From the NCBI GenBank assembly GCA_021323855.1, contig JAJPKE010000026.1:1-64000 (forward strand): a DNA stretch of 64,000 bases, in the 5' to 3' direction. Positions within the stretch are counted from its first letter, which is position 1, and each line of letters begins with the position of its first letter. A program made the translations under genes and the position numbers. Shown here one piece after another: positions 35,608 to 44,499 of the stretch. This DNA is from Chloroflexota bacterium (lineage in GTDB: Bacteria; Chloroflexota; Ktedonobacteria; Ktedonobacterales; JADMIN01). Under the pieces are notes generated by a model, which was not told the origin of the DNA, did no database searches, and saw only the letters and a list, made by a program, of their open reading frames with translations.

Positions 35608-36033
35608 TCAGGCGTCGGTCGCATCCGGCGGGAAGATCAGTTCAGGCGGCGCAACAAGCCGCTCTGCTGCCTGCGCCACCGCCGACAGCAGGGCCTCGCG
35701 CTCGAAGGGCTTTGGCAGCACCCGGATCGAGAGGTGTCGCAAGAGATCAATGAAACTATCCGGGAACGTCGCCGAATTTGCCGAGATGACGATATAGTCG
35801 TGCGCCAGCAATGCTCCGCCAGCATCGGTGACGGCCTGCAAAACTTCCATGCCGTCCATATTCGGCATCTGATAATCCAGCAAAACGACCAATGGTTCTG
35901 CGCTCGAACGCAGAGCCGCCAATCCCTCCACTCCATCGGCGGCTTCGATGATATCGTAGCCTGCGGGTTGGAGAATCGCGCGAATGAGTTGCCTGAGCGT
36001 GAAGCTATCATCTACAACGAGAACGTGAGTCAT
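35608..36033 (-). CDS. CheY-like single-domain response regulator
   Basis: This 141-aa receiver domain has the acidic pocket D8 and D9 (LVVDDS), the phospho-acceptor D53 (LLDYQMPNMDG), S84 (VISANS) and K108 (LPKPF). There is no output domain beyond a 20-residue tail (LVAPPELIFPPDATDA), so it should act by protein-protein contact. No histidine kinase gene lies nearby, making it an orphan receiver. AGGG shortly precedes the ATG. It is separated from the flavoprotein gene by 162 bp. Confidence 0.9.
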   Translation of the reverse strand: MTHVLVVDDSFTLRQLIRAILQPAGYDIIEAADGVEGLAALRSSAEPLVVLLDYQMPNMDGMEVLQAVTDAGGALLAHDYIVISANSATFPDSFIDLLRHLSIRVLPKPFEREALLSAVAQAAERLVAPPELIFPPDATDA

Positions 36034-36247
36034 CTGCCCTAATACCTTTCCATCCCACCCCCGCGAAGGAGATCCAAAATCTCCCTCTCACCGCTGGCCC
36101 TTGCTGGCGGCGGTGGCCCTTATCATGGACAACCACAGCTATCAACCAGCACGTGTATAGAAGCAGACGAATTCGTCAGGCCAGCATAACGGGAACAGCC
36201 GAAGTGGTGAGGCATTATCCCCCTATACTCCTAGTCGCTCACCCATT

Positions 36248-37180
36248 CTACTGAGCGCCGGTCAGACGACTGACCAGCGCCTTGTAGAAATCGCTCGGGT
36301 CGAGTCGCTCCGGCAGCCCGGCGACCTGCCCATCGCCAGGCTCGACAATCATCCACGCGCCGTCATCACGGCGGCGCGCGACATCCAGCGTAAAGAAGCG
36401 GCTCCGCACCCGTTGTATATTCCCGGCAAAGAGCGTCTCCGGCGGCAACTCAGCGTCGTCATAGTCGCCCTCCTCCCAGTAGGCGGTTCGCGTCAACATT
36501 GCACCATCGAGGATGAAGCAGCGATATTCACGGGTAAGCGGCATACCGCTGCGCGAGTGCGCGCCAAGCGGCTCGAATGCCACATATTCGCGGAATACCA
36601 GCCCCTCGTTCAGGTCCTCGCCCTGCAACTCGATGAAGCGACGCACGACGCGCTCAACGGCCTGACGGTCGCTCGTCGATGGGATAAAGCAGGCCTCTGC
36701 CCACTCATGCTTACGCGACTTCACGTAATCTTTCAGCACGACAGGCGCAGCGCCGAACACCTGCAACGCCAGCATGATGGCATTGAAGTCGGGTTCACGC
36801 GATTCAACTAACGGCAGCCAGACGGTACGCGGCGTGTGATCCGCAATGGCGGTGTAGCACTCCGGTAGATAATGACAGAAGCGGTACGCCTCCGGTGAGT
36901 TGATCAGATGCAGGTTGCGTTCAGCCAGCGCCGCATAGAGGCGGCGATAGTCTGCTGGACACAGCATCCAGCCACGGTAGATTGCCAGCGTTGGCTCGAC
37001 GGCGGGCGCGACACGGCGCACTGCGCGCTTGGCCTGCTGCTCCTGAACCAGCGCCTCATAACTGATGAGCGCATAATCCAGACCAGCGTGCGTCGCAGCG
37101 GCACATTCAGGCGCGTAGATTGGGTCTATTTGGGTGGGATGCAACGGGTCGGCGCAATAGATCAGGCGAATCGCTGGCAT
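36248..37180 (-). CDS. ATP-grasp domain protein
   Basis: This 310-aa protein has a C-terminal ATP-grasp-like region. APVVLKDYVKSRKHEWAEACF contains the ATP-binding lysines over two strands, GLVFREYVAF resembles the hinge strand, and a metal-site end lies near SRFFTLDVARRRDDGAW with IVEPGDGQ. The N-terminal half carries LIYCADPLHPTQIDP and an IYRGWML segment. Family enzymes ligate carboxylates to amines or thiols, often in peptide or secondary metabolism, and the substrate is unknown. GAGG lies 4 nt upstream of the ATG. It is divergent from the XRE regulator at 37353. Confidence 0.72.
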   Translation of the reverse strand: MPAIRLIYCADPLHPTQIDPIYAPECAAATHAGLDYALISYEALVQEQQAKRAVRRVAPAVEPTLAIYRGWMLCPADYRRLYAALAERNLHLINSPEAYRFCHYLPECYTAIADHTPRTVWLPLVESREPDFNAIMLALQVFGAAPVVLKDYVKSRKHEWAEACFIPSTSDRQAVERVVRRFIELQGEDLNEGLVFREYVAFEPLGAHSRSGMPLTREYRCFILDGAMLTRTAYWEEGDYDDAELPPETLFAGNIQRVRSRFFTLDVARRRDDGAWMIVEPGDGQVAGLPERLDPSDFYKALVSRLTGAQ

Positions 37181-37240
37181 GATGCCTCACTTTCCGGCGT
37201 AAGCTCGCCATGCTCTCGCAGGTACGAGAAGGCGGCGTAT

Positions 37241-37269
37241 TGCTGGCCTCACCAGGACACTCTATACTG
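37241..37269 (+). promoter_or_regulatory. Promoter of the XRE regulator
   Basis: A -35 TTGCTG (37241-37246), a 17-bp spacer and a -10 TATACT (37264-37269) lie on the plus strand, giving a leader of about 75 nt to the ATG at 37353. Confidence 0.5.
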
Positions 37270-37352
37270 AAATAGACAGGTATTATGATATACGCTCGCA
37301 AGCGTAATGTCCTGGTAATGTTTTGCTGGTAGTGTACAGAGGATAGACGGCC

Positions 37353-38051
37353 ATGAACGATGAGGCGCGCACGCCAACGGAGACAAACTGGCAACTCGAT
37401 TGGGGTCGCCTGTTGCGCACGGCGCGCCAGGTGGCCGGTATGAGTCTGAGCGAACTCAGCGCGGCCACCGGCATCTCGAAGGGGCATCTCTCGAAGCTGG
37501 AATCCGGCTATGAAGCGGCGCAGAACCCCTCGCGGGCGACGCTGGCGGCGCTGGCGCGCGCGCTGCCGAGCTTTGGGCCGCTGGCGCACACGCTAGAGCC
37601 AGCGCAGATGACCAGCGGCCTCGCGCTTGGCGTGGCGGCGCCAGAGCTACCGGAGGTGGCTCCCGACGAGCAGGGGACGGTGAGCGAATCGCCGGTCAGC
37701 CTGGGCTGGCGTGAGCTGGAGGTGGTGCTGGCGCTGCTGACGCTGGAACAGGCGGCGGTGACGCAGCCGCTGACTGCGCTGTTGATTGCGCGCGCGCTCA
37801 ACCGGCCAGTCGCCAGCGTCGCGCCGACCATCGAGCAATTGATCGCGATGGGCGTCCTCGACGCCTGCCCGCCACACCGGCAAAGTGGACCCGTCACCTA
37901 TCGGCGCGCGCCGGAGTTCGAGGCGCGGGTGGGCATCGCACGGGTGGGCGATGTGCTGGTGCTTGCCGCCGCGTTGCTCTCGCAGGCGCCGCTGCTTTCG
38001 CGCCGCGCTTCCAGCGAAGAGACGCGCGTGAAACTCTGGAACGAACGATAA
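37353..38051 (+). CDS. XRE family regulator with C-terminal winged-helix-like domain
   Basis: This is a 232-aa DNA-binding protein. Residues 18-75 form an XRE/Cro helix-turn-helix (LLRTARQVAGMSLSELSAATG, then ISKGHLSKLESG). The C-terminal half (LEVVLALLTLEQAAVTQPLTA, LIARALNRPVASVAPTIEQL) looks like a second, winged-helix-type domain. GAGG precedes the ATG. It is divergent from the ATP-grasp gene and co-directional with the molybdoenzyme gene 93 bp downstream, either of which could be its target. No operator dyad was identified. Confidence 0.82.
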   Translation: MNDEARTPTETNWQLDWGRLLRTARQVAGMSLSELSAATGISKGHLSKLESGYEAAQNPSRATLAALARALPSFGPLAHTLEPAQMTSGLALGVAAPELPEVAPDEQGTVSESPVSLGWRELEVVLALLTLEQAAVTQPLTALLIARALNRPVASVAPTIEQLIAMGVLDACPPHRQSGPVTYRRAPEFEARVGIARVGDVLVLAAALLSQAPLLSRRASSEETRVKLWNER

Positions 38052-38144
38052 AGAGGGTAGAACAACCTATTACCTGCGACTCTCTACTGCGCAGGATGAA
38101 GAAACATACTGTGCTATCCCAGCTATCCCAAAAGGGCAAAACGC

Positions 38145-39977
38145 ATGGATACCAATACACCAGATATGCCTGATTCGCCTGATACATCAGAAACCAGATC
38201 GGCATCAGATGGGGATGATGCGCCTGATTCGTCCGATAGAACTGATGCAGCCAATACGCCAGCCGTGCGCCGCACGATTCGCGGCGGTGCACCATCGCCG
38301 CAGCGGTCCGCTGCGCCATCTGCACAATCCGCAGGCTTAGCGCGCATGCCAGGGGTGACGCAGAGTGCAATCATTAGCAGTATCATCGCCGTTCTGATGG
38401 CGCTGCTGGCGCGCTTTCTCCTGAATATCAGCACACCGGCGGAAATCTTTGGCGACCGGCTGACCCGCTTCATTCCGCTGCCTGTGTTCTCGCAAATGCT
38501 TAATCTCTTTGGCACGAGTACCAAGCATCTGTATTTCGGCGGTCTGCTGCTGGCGGAGGCGGTGGTGACGGCGCTGGCGGGCATCCTCTACTGGCGGGCG
38601 CGCGCCGCCCTCATCACGCGCGCGCCGCGCATCGGGCGGGCGCTGGCTCCCCAAGATGTGCCTGATTTCTATGAAGTGCCGATCATTGCGGTGGTCTTCT
38701 GGCTGGTTTCCGCAGGCATCATTGCGTCGCTGCTGGGTGGTGGCTTTTTCGGTGCGGCGTTGATCGGCGGCTGGACCGGCACGCTGGCGTCGCAGGTGGC
38801 GCCGAATATCGCTTTCGCCATCGCCTTCGTTATCTTCCTGCGCCGCGCCGCTACACTGCCCGAACGCGCCACTCCGGCGCAGATGGCGCTGTCACGCCGC
38901 CGCTTGTTCCGGCAGATTGGTTTCGGCGCGCTGGTGATTGCAGGCGGCGCGCTCGCCTGGGACTTCATTTCAACGGGAGCCGCAGGACTGCTGGGCATCG
39001 GCAGCAACAACGAGCCGCCGCTCCAGGTGGGGCAGGTGCCGGACCGCATCGTGCCGCCTCCGGCGCCCGCGTATGGCCCCTGGACGGCGGTTCCCGGGCA
39101 GACGCCGGAAGTGACCAACACCAATGACTTTTATTACGTCTCAAAGAATCTGGCTGCCGACCCACAAATTGACGCGAGCAGTTGGAATCTTCAGATCACC
39201 GGCCTCGTCGAGAGGCCGTATAGCCTTTCATACGATGAATTGCGCGCGCTGCCGCAGATCGAGCGGTACCACACACTCGAATGTATCAGCAACGAGGTGG
39301 GCGGCAACCTGATGAGCAATGCGCGTTTCGTTGGCGCGAGCCTCGCCGATATGCTTCAGCACGCGGGCATCAAGAACGGCGCCAGCGATCTGATCTTCCA
39401 CGCGGCGGACGGGTATAGCGATTCATTGCATATGAGCCAGGCGCTCGACCCGCGCTCACTCGTCGTCTATGAGATCAACGGCGAGGCATTGCCACAGCCA
39501 CATGGCTACCCCGCGCGGCTGCTCATCCCCGGCCTCTATGGCATGAAGAACGGCAAGTGGCTTTCCTCGCTGGAAGTCGGCTCTGGCAGCTACACCGGCT
39601 ACTGGGAGGAGCGCGGCTGGACGAATGAGGCGCACGTCAAAACCATGTCGCGCATTGATATTCCCCACGCCAATGATTTGCTGCTGGCGAAACCGATGTA
39701 TATCGCTGGCGTCGCCTTCGCCGCCGACCGTGGCATCGCGCGGGTGGATGTTTCCACCGATAGCGGCCAGACCTGGCAGACGGCGACGCTGCGCCGCCCG
39801 CTCGGCAACCTCACTTGGGTGCTATGGGAATATTCCTGGACGCCACCGGCAAGCGGCACGTATATTATTGCCGTGCGCGCAGTGGATGGGCAGGGCTATG
39901 TGCAGCAGCCAACGATAGCGCCACCGCTGCCGGACGGCTCCTCTGGCTATCATGCCATCAGCGTGACGGTGCGCTAG
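38145..39977 (+). CDS. Membrane-anchored molybdopterin oxidoreductase, sulfite oxidase fold
   Basis: This 610-aa protein starts with an acidic, Asp/Ser/Pro-rich cytoplasmic segment of about 65 residues and then has about five transmembrane helices. A further helix near LVIAGGALAWDF leads to an extracytoplasmic SUOX-type domain (from about residue 330). The Mo-ligating Cys is C380 in HTLECISNEVGG. Other landmarks are WNLQITGLVERP, GYPARLLIPGLYGMKNGKW and a C-terminal Ig-like dimerisation domain (IARVDVSTDSGQTWQ). The domain should face outside and may use an electron acceptor in the membrane. AAGGGC is the likely ribosome site. A second, soluble SUOX-type enzyme lies at 44777-45397. Confidence 0.88.
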   Translation: MDTNTPDMPDSPDTSETRSASDGDDAPDSSDRTDAANTPAVRRTIRGGAPSPQRSAAPSAQSAGLARMPGVTQSAIISSIIAVLMALLARFLLNISTPAEIFGDRLTRFIPLPVFSQMLNLFGTSTKHLYFGGLLLAEAVVTALAGILYWRARAALITRAPRIGRALAPQDVPDFYEVPIIAVVFWLVSAGIIASLLGGGFFGAALIGGWTGTLASQVAPNIAFAIAFVIFLRRAATLPERATPAQMALSRRRLFRQIGFGALVIAGGALAWDFISTGAAGLLGIGSNNEPPLQVGQVPDRIVPPPAPAYGPWTAVPGQTPEVTNTNDFYYVSKNLAADPQIDASSWNLQITGLVERPYSLSYDELRALPQIERYHTLECISNEVGGNLMSNARFVGASLADMLQHAGIKNGASDLIFHAADGYSDSLHMSQALDPRSLVVYEINGEALPQPHGYPARLLIPGLYGMKNGKWLSSLEVGSGSYTGYWEERGWTNEAHVKTMSRIDIPHANDLLLAKPMYIAGVAFAADRGIARVDVSTDSGQTWQTATLRRPLGNLTWVLWEYSWTPPASGTYIIAVRAVDGQGYVQQPTIAPPLPDGSSGYHAISVTVR

Positions 39978-40005
39978 CCTTATGTGGGGCTTACGGTGAA
40001 GGTCC

Positions 40006-40055
40006 GGGTAGCCAACCCAACGACAAAAACGCGTACAAGAAGGAAATGGCTACCC
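40006..40055. terminator. Hairpin between convergent genes
   Basis: GGGTAGCCA (40006-40014) and TGGCTACCC (40047-40055) form a 9-bp stem with a 32-nt loop. One arm overlaps the stop of the small minus-strand gene. Possible shared terminator. Confidence 0.35.
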
Positions 40056-40337
40056 GCCTAGCACCACATCCGTCGGATGTTCTATTTCGCTTTCTGCTTC
40101 AGCACTCGTGCCGGATGATTCCTTTGTATTATCATCCCTCTCGTTTGTCTCTGCGGATTGCTGAAGACCTTCCCGTGGATCAGGCATGGGGTCGGTGGGA
40201 CGCCACTGCTGATCCTGCTGTTCCAGAGGATCGGGGAGACCATCAGCTTGTTCGGATTGCCTGGCTTGCTCTGTTTGCTTAGGCTGAGCTTCCAAGTCCA
40301 TGTTATCTAGAGCTTCTTTGCGCATCTCGTCATCCAT
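40050..40337 (-). CDS. Small acidic, Gln/Glu-rich hypothetical protein
   Basis: This 95-aa hydrophilic protein of low complexity is rich in Glu, Gln, Asp and Pro (MDDEMRKEALDNMD, EQARQSEQADG, DPLEQQDQQW). It is probably intrinsically disordered, with no recognised family. It is called because GGGGAG sits 7 nt before the ATG and the frame fills an otherwise empty stretch. It could be a stress-related disordered protein like those often found near GlsB-type genes, but that is a guess. It is divergent from the GlsB-like gene. Confidence 0.55.
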   Translation of the reverse strand: MDDEMRKEALDNMDLEAQPKQTEQARQSEQADGLPDPLEQQDQQWRPTDPMPDPREGLQQSAETNERDDNTKESSGTSAEAESEIEHPTDVVLGG

Positions 40338-40690
40338 TATATTTCTCCCCTTCCGTTCTCCCCATCTGCTGTTTCATTTAGGGTGGCACTCTTGCCATAG
40401 TCTCGATGAAGATTGCCATCGAAGCATCTCAATCAAGGCGCAAGTTAGTTGCCAAACTCGCTTTTGCACGCCTTGCCCATTACAGCATCCACGGTTGATC
40501 TATCAAATGGAAAAGGGCAGATGTGAGGTGAGCAATTCAAGTTGCGACTGCCATATCATCTTATGTTAAATAGCGTCCTGTTGTTTTTGGCATTTCACTT
40601 GCTCTTCTCTCCATGCGAAGGGACGATCCCTTCGTAAGAGTTCCTTGAACGATAGGAACTATGGTATGAAACCAGATGGGGAGGAACAAG
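40338..40690. other. Intergenic region with two hairpins upstream of the GlsB-like gene
   Basis: This 353-bp gap separates divergent small genes. Near its right end are a perfect 8-bp hairpin with a 3-nt loop (CGAAGGGA at 40616-40623, TCCCTTCG at 40627-40634) and a 6-bp dyad (GTTCCT at 40640-40645, AGGAAC at 40654-40659). They sit 32-75 bp before the GlsB-like start and may be regulatory. No gene was found. Confidence 0.4.
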
Positions 40691-40987
40691 ATGTTTATGG
40701 CACCTGTAGTCGCAGACGTGGTCTCAACGGTCGGCATTATCGGTTGGATTATCATTGGGGGTATCGCCGGCGCGTTGGCAGGCCGCGTTGTGGAAGGCGG
40801 CGGTTTTGGTATCATCGGTGATATCGTTGTCGGTATTGTTGGCGCCCTCCTGGGCGGGCTACTCGCTCACATTTTCAACCTCAACGGGAGCGTCGGCTTG
40901 ATTGGGTCCTTTGTGCTGGCGTTCATCGGAGCGGTAATCTTGCTGTTCATCGTGCGTCTGTTTACCCGCAATCGCGCTACTGTCTAG
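40691..40987 (+). CDS. GlsB/YeaQ/YmgE family stress-response membrane protein
   Basis: This 98-aa Gly-rich membrane protein has three predicted helices. Landmarks are GIIGWIIIGGIAGALAGR, then GGGFGIIGDIVVGIVGALLGG split by a turn, and a last helix followed by the basic tail RLFTRNR. The family (also called transglycosylase-associated) is linked to envelope and acid stress, and its biochemical role is not settled. GGGGAGGA before the ATG at 40691 fixes the start, two codons inside a longer frame. A strong stem-loop (41027-41067) follows. Confidence 0.88.
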   Translation: MFMAPVVADVVSTVGIIGWIIIGGIAGALAGRVVEGGGFGIIGDIVVGIVGALLGGLLAHIFNLNGSVGLIGSFVLAFIGAVILLFIVRLFTRNRATV

Positions 40988-41026
40988 CGGTTTGCGGTGG
41001 GCGTTCCCAGCATAAGCGTTCATACG

Positions 41027-41067
41027 CGATGCCTGCGACTCAGGTACATTCCAGGTCGCAGGCATCG
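41027..41067. terminator. Strong stem-loop between convergent genes
   Basis: A perfect 13-bp stem (41027-41039 with 41055-41067; core GATGCCTGCGAC) with a 15-nt loop lies between the GlsB-like gene and the convergent CocE-type hydrolase gene. It is a probable bidirectional terminator, although U tracts are weak. Confidence 0.6.
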
Positions 41068-41072
41068 CTGCT

Positions 41073-42827
41073 TTAACCTACAACCGGCAATGTGACGTGC
41101 GAAGGATGGTTCGCGTCGTGGAAGATGGTTTGCCGGGCGACGCGCGTGGCGGTGGTCGTCGCGCTGTTGGCGCCGGTGTTGAGGTTGCGTTCCCAGCGCG
41201 GGAAGCTGCTGCTCGTCACATCCAGCCTGATGCGGTGCCCTGGCAGAAAGACGATGCTTGTCACCCAGAGGTCAATATCCAGGCGATAGGATTGTTCTGG
41301 TTGTGCGTGTGCGTGTATCGCTGCGCTGAGGCGAGCGATGCCATCGGTGACGGAGATGGCGCGTCCGTCGGGATAGACATCCACCAGCCGCGCGACGAAA
41401 TCAGTATCCGGCGCGTCGGTCGCCACGTAAAGCGTCACCCGCATCGGGCCGGTCACTTCCAGCGGTTGCTCACACGGCTTCGAGGTATAAGTGAGTACAT
41501 CGGGTCGCGCTTCGACGACGCGCTGGTCATAGGGGCCGGGACGGTAAGCGCCAGCTATCATCGTGGCGCCGCCAACGGTCGGCACCGGATTTTCCGGGTC
41601 ATAGGTGAAGTGGTCCGGCTGCTCACCAGCGGGCACACCAGGTACAAGCGTTTCAGCGCTGGCTAGCCCATACGCGCGCCCCACGCCATGTAGATACCAG
41701 GGCTGATACGTGATGTTGGCTGGCGGCCAGGTGTCGCTCTGCTTCCAGACGTTTGCGCCCATGACAAAATACTTCACATGTGGGCGCGCATCCCAGCCGT
41801 TCTCCACGCCTTTCAGCCAGTGGTCGAAGAAAGCCAGTTGCAGTGTCATGAGGTCGGCCTGCATGTCCAGCAGCAGGCCGGTGGAAGTGATGCCGAAATC
41901 TAGCTCACCCTGCACACGCCCAACGTTGCCATGCGTCCACGGGCCGATAATCAGCCATTGGTTCGTATGCCCGTGCGCCTGCATCTCCTGGAAGTTGCGC
42001 AGTGTGCCACCGAGGAAGATGTCATACCAGCCGCCGACATGCAGCACTGGTAGGTCCAGGTTATAGGCGTGCGCGATACGGACTCGCGCCAGCGTCTCCT
42101 CGTTGTTGCGCTCATGGATGGAGGAGTGGAAAGGCGCATCCAGCCCCTGCCGGGCCAGCGGACCGAAGGGGTCAAGCGGTAGCTCGCGGTAGCCAGTCTC
42201 CGGCAGCGCGTTCAGGTCGCGCACGAGTTGATAGAGCGCCACGCCGAGCGCCTGAGGGTCGCCGCGATGCCTGCGGCTGACCTGATCGAGTCCCAGGTCG
42301 AGGAGCCAGCCCGCTTCGAGTCCGAGTTCCAGCACGCCCTGGCGGGTGGCGGAACTGGTGCCCTGGTCATCAGGGTCGGCCCAGGTAATCAGCGGCACCA
42401 TCGCTTTGAGGGCAGGTGGATGCTGGTTTGCCGCCGCCCATTGGGTGTAGCCGACATACGAGCCGCCGAACATGCCGACCGCGCCGTTGGCGCCGGGCAG
42501 CGCAGCGGCCCAGGCAACGCTATCCGCGCCATCCGGTCCTTCGTTGAGCATCGGGAACCAGTCACCATCGGAGGTGAAGGTGCCGCGCACATCCTGCACC
42601 ACAACGATATAACCACGACGCGCCGCTTGTTGTGGGTCAAGTGCGCTGCTGCTGAGGAGCAAGTCTTTGCCATAGGGGGTGCGCGTCAGCAACACCGGAT
42701 AGGTAGTATCGCCGCCACCGGCATTGCTCTCATCCGGGCGATAGATATTGGCGCGCAGAATCGTTCCGTCGCGCATGGTCGCTGGCACATCGTACTCTAC
42801 GCGCACACGGGGAAATCGCTGTAACAT
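41073..42827 (-). CDS. CocE/NonD family hydrolase
   Basis: This 584-aa serine hydrolase belongs to the X-Pro dipeptidyl-peptidase/cocaine esterase family. The alpha/beta domain has LLTRTPYGKDLL, then VVVQDVRGTFTSDG (typical QD.RG motif) and the nucleophile elbow GMFGGSYVGYTQW (Ser). LIIGPWTHGN contains the catalytic His. The C-terminal jelly-roll domain starts near residue 380 (PLEVTGPMRVTLYV) and ends with RIRLDVTSSSFPRW. Substrates may be peptides with penultimate Pro, or esters and amides such as glutaryl-acyl compounds; sequence alone does not decide. GAGG precedes the ATG. No signal peptide is visible. Confidence 0.92.
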   Translation of the reverse strand: MLQRFPRVRVEYDVPATMRDGTILRANIYRPDESNAGGGDTTYPVLLTRTPYGKDLLLSSSALDPQQAARRGYIVVVQDVRGTFTSDGDWFPMLNEGPDGADSVAWAAALPGANGAVGMFGGSYVGYTQWAAANQHPPALKAMVPLITWADPDDQGTSSATRQGVLELGLEAGWLLDLGLDQVSRRHRGDPQALGVALYQLVRDLNALPETGYRELPLDPFGPLARQGLDAPFHSSIHERNNEETLARVRIAHAYNLDLPVLHVGGWYDIFLGGTLRNFQEMQAHGHTNQWLIIGPWTHGNVGRVQGELDFGITSTGLLLDMQADLMTLQLAFFDHWLKGVENGWDARPHVKYFVMGANVWKQSDTWPPANITYQPWYLHGVGRAYGLASAETLVPGVPAGEQPDHFTYDPENPVPTVGGATMIAGAYRPGPYDQRVVEARPDVLTYTSKPCEQPLEVTGPMRVTLYVATDAPDTDFVARLVDVYPDGRAISVTDGIARLSAAIHAHAQPEQSYRLDIDLWVTSIVFLPGHRIRLDVTSSSFPRWERNLNTGANSATTTATRVARQTIFHDANHPSHVTLPVVG

Positions 42828-42902
42828 GGGCTGGCCTCATTTTCGATATATGGAGCTTGTGCGGTAGACCTACAATGAGCGGCTCAGAGGCAGTATATGC
42901 AA

Positions 42903-42934
42903 GGAGGGACGGCTCTGGATTGAACCGTCCCTCC
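42903..42934 (-). terminator. Terminator downstream of the CoxG-like gene
   Basis: A perfect 10-bp stem (GGAGGGACGG at 42903-42912, CCGTCCCTCC at 42925-42934) with a 12-nt loop lies 30 bp after the CoxG-like stop on the minus strand. The T tract after it is short. Confidence 0.65.
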
Positions 42935-42963
42935 CTATGGGCGACTCGCCCAACGTACCCAAC

Positions 42964-43371
42964 TTATTTGATCTGGCTCTCCAGCTTGTTGAAGAACGAA
43001 TTAACGCCAGAATCAATCATCGGCTTCGCGCCCGCCAGCAGCACGCTGGAAGCCGGGCCACCCTCGGCGGTCGCGGTATAGCTGGCCAGCGTCCCAGAGC
43101 CGTTCGCCGCCAGGTCCACCGTCAGTGTCGCCGTCACACCGCCGCCGCGTGCCTCGATCTTCATGTGGCTGGGAGGCGTCTGTTCTGTCACCTTCGCCAC
43201 GGTCGAACCCTTAATCGGGCCGAGACCGACGGTGGCGGCGATGGCGTCGCTCCCCTGCCACTGCGCGGTATTCCCGGCGGGCAGGCAATTCTGCAGGACA
43301 TTGGAATCATGCAGCGCATCCCAGACTGCCTGCGGAGCGGCAGCAAACGTATGAGTGCCCTTGATCTCCAT
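42964..43371 (-). CDS. CoxG/SRPBCC family protein
   Basis: This 135-aa START/SRPBCC-fold protein resembles carbon monoxide dehydrogenase subunit G. The N-terminus MEIKGTHTFAAAPQAVWDALHDSNVLQNCLPG-like segment (here ending CLPAGN) is typical. GLGPIKGSTVAKV and the C-terminal AGAKPMIDSGVNSFFNKLE follow. CoxG proteins are proposed to anchor or mature CO dehydrogenases, but no coxSML genes lie here, so this may be a stand-alone paralogue. AAAGGA lies 13 nt upstream, a weak spacing. The promoter at 43514-43543 supports the shorter start. Confidence 0.83.
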   Translation of the reverse strand: MEIKGTHTFAAAPQAVWDALHDSNVLQNCLPAGNTAQWQGSDAIAATVGLGPIKGSTVAKVTEQTPPSHMKIEARGGGVTATLTVDLAANGSGTLASYTATAEGGPASSVLLAGAKPMIDSGVNSFFNKLESQIK

Positions 43372-43686
43372 GATGTCGTGTTGATCCTTTCTACGGCGCT
43401 GCCGTAGATACGCATATGCGCCAGGACAATACAGGAAAGTATCGCTTTTGCACATGCCTAGAACGGTAATGGATAGAAATGGCCACGATGCCGCGAGGAC
43501 ATCAACCGGCGCCATTATACGGAACAGGTTGGGTACACCGCAAGTGGGTATTGCATCATGTCCAGCGCGACGAACCGGCCAGGCAGGGTGTCAGCGCCCA
43601 TATCCCGCCGCCTGACCAATTTCACAAGGCGCTTCCCGGTGCGCCTCGTTGGGTACTGTCCTGGTACTAGATGATGCCAGACGCTA
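43372..43686. other. Intergenic region upstream of the CoxG-like gene
   Basis: This 315-bp gap carries the CoxG-like promoter (43514-43543, minus). Beyond that, between 43545 and 43686, nothing gene-like or structured was recognised. Confidence 0.45.
43514..43543 (-). promoter_or_regulatory. Promoter of the CoxG-like gene
   Basis: On the minus strand there is a -35 TTGCGG (43538-43543), an 18-bp spacer and a consensus -10 TATAAT (43514-43519). Transcription from about 43508 leaves a leader of about 135 nt. Confidence 0.5.
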
Positions 43687-44499
43687 CTAGATCGAAGGGT
43701 TCGCGCCGCCATCAATGATGATGTCTTCGCCGGTCATCGCCGGCAATGCATTAGAAGCCAGCAGCAGCGCCAGCGTTGCCACTTCTTCAGTGCGCACCAG
43801 CCGCCGGGCTGGGATACCCCGCGCCTCGCGCTGCTCGATCTCTTCGATGGAGACACCTTTCGCAGCGGCCTGCATTTCGAAGACGCGCCGCTGCTGCTCC
43901 GTCAACGTCCAGCCGGGGCTGATAGAATTGATGCGCACGTTGTGCCGTGCCAGTTCGCGCGAGATGCCACGGGTGAAGTTGACGAGTGCGGCATTGACCA
44001 TGCTGCCGATGATGAAGTCTTCGGATGGCGTGCGGGCGGTGCTGCCGACGATATTGATGATGCAGCCGCTTTCGCGTTCCATCATATGTGGCGCAATCGC
44101 GCGCACCATGCGCACGTAGCCCAGCCCCTTCACGATCCAAACCTCTTCCATCGCCCGCTCATGAACATTGAAGAAGCTGCCGGTGCGGGCACGGGCGGCG
44201 TTGTTGACGAGGATGTCTATATGCCCCAGCCGTTCGATAGCCTGTTTCGCCGCCCGCTCTACCTCCTCACGTGCGCTAAGATTGGCCGCGATGGGGTGGA
44301 CGGGGGCGGACTGCTGATGCGATTGAGATGCCTTGCCCGCGCCGGTGATACTGCGCGCGGCCTTTTGCAGCGACTCCTCGGTCTGCGAGACCAGCACCAG
44401 CGAGACGCCTTCATGGTGTAGCGCCCGCGCTATCGCCAGGCCGATGCCCTGGCTGGCGCCGGTGACGAGCGCGGTTTTTCCCGTCAATCCCAGTTCCAT
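43687..44499 (-). CDS. Short-chain dehydrogenase/reductase (SDR) with atypical active site
   Basis: This 270-aa Rossmann-fold protein has the cofactor motif TGASQGIG and the structural motif NNAA (LVNNAARARTG). The catalytic Ser is present (NIVGSTAR), and the C-terminal INSISPGWTLTEQQ and GEDIIIDGGAN are typical. At the YxxxK position the sequence reads DFIIGSMVNAAL: Phe replaces the catalytic Tyr and the Lys is absent. Related SDR subgroups also have degenerate YxxxK motifs, so it may be a noncatalytic or altered-mechanism member. It lies upstream of, but not tightly linked to, the CoxG-like gene. Confidence 0.87.
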   Translation of the reverse strand: MELGLTGKTALVTGASQGIGLAIARALHHEGVSLVLVSQTEESLQKAARSITGAGKASQSHQQSAPVHPIAANLSAREEVERAAKQAIERLGHIDILVNNAARARTGSFFNVHERAMEEVWIVKGLGYVRMVRAIAPHMMERESGCIINIVGSTARTPSEDFIIGSMVNAALVNFTRGISRELARHNVRINSISPGWTLTEQQRRVFEMQAAAKGVSIEEIEQREARGIPARRLVRTEEVATLALLLASNALPAMTGEDIIIDGGANPSI

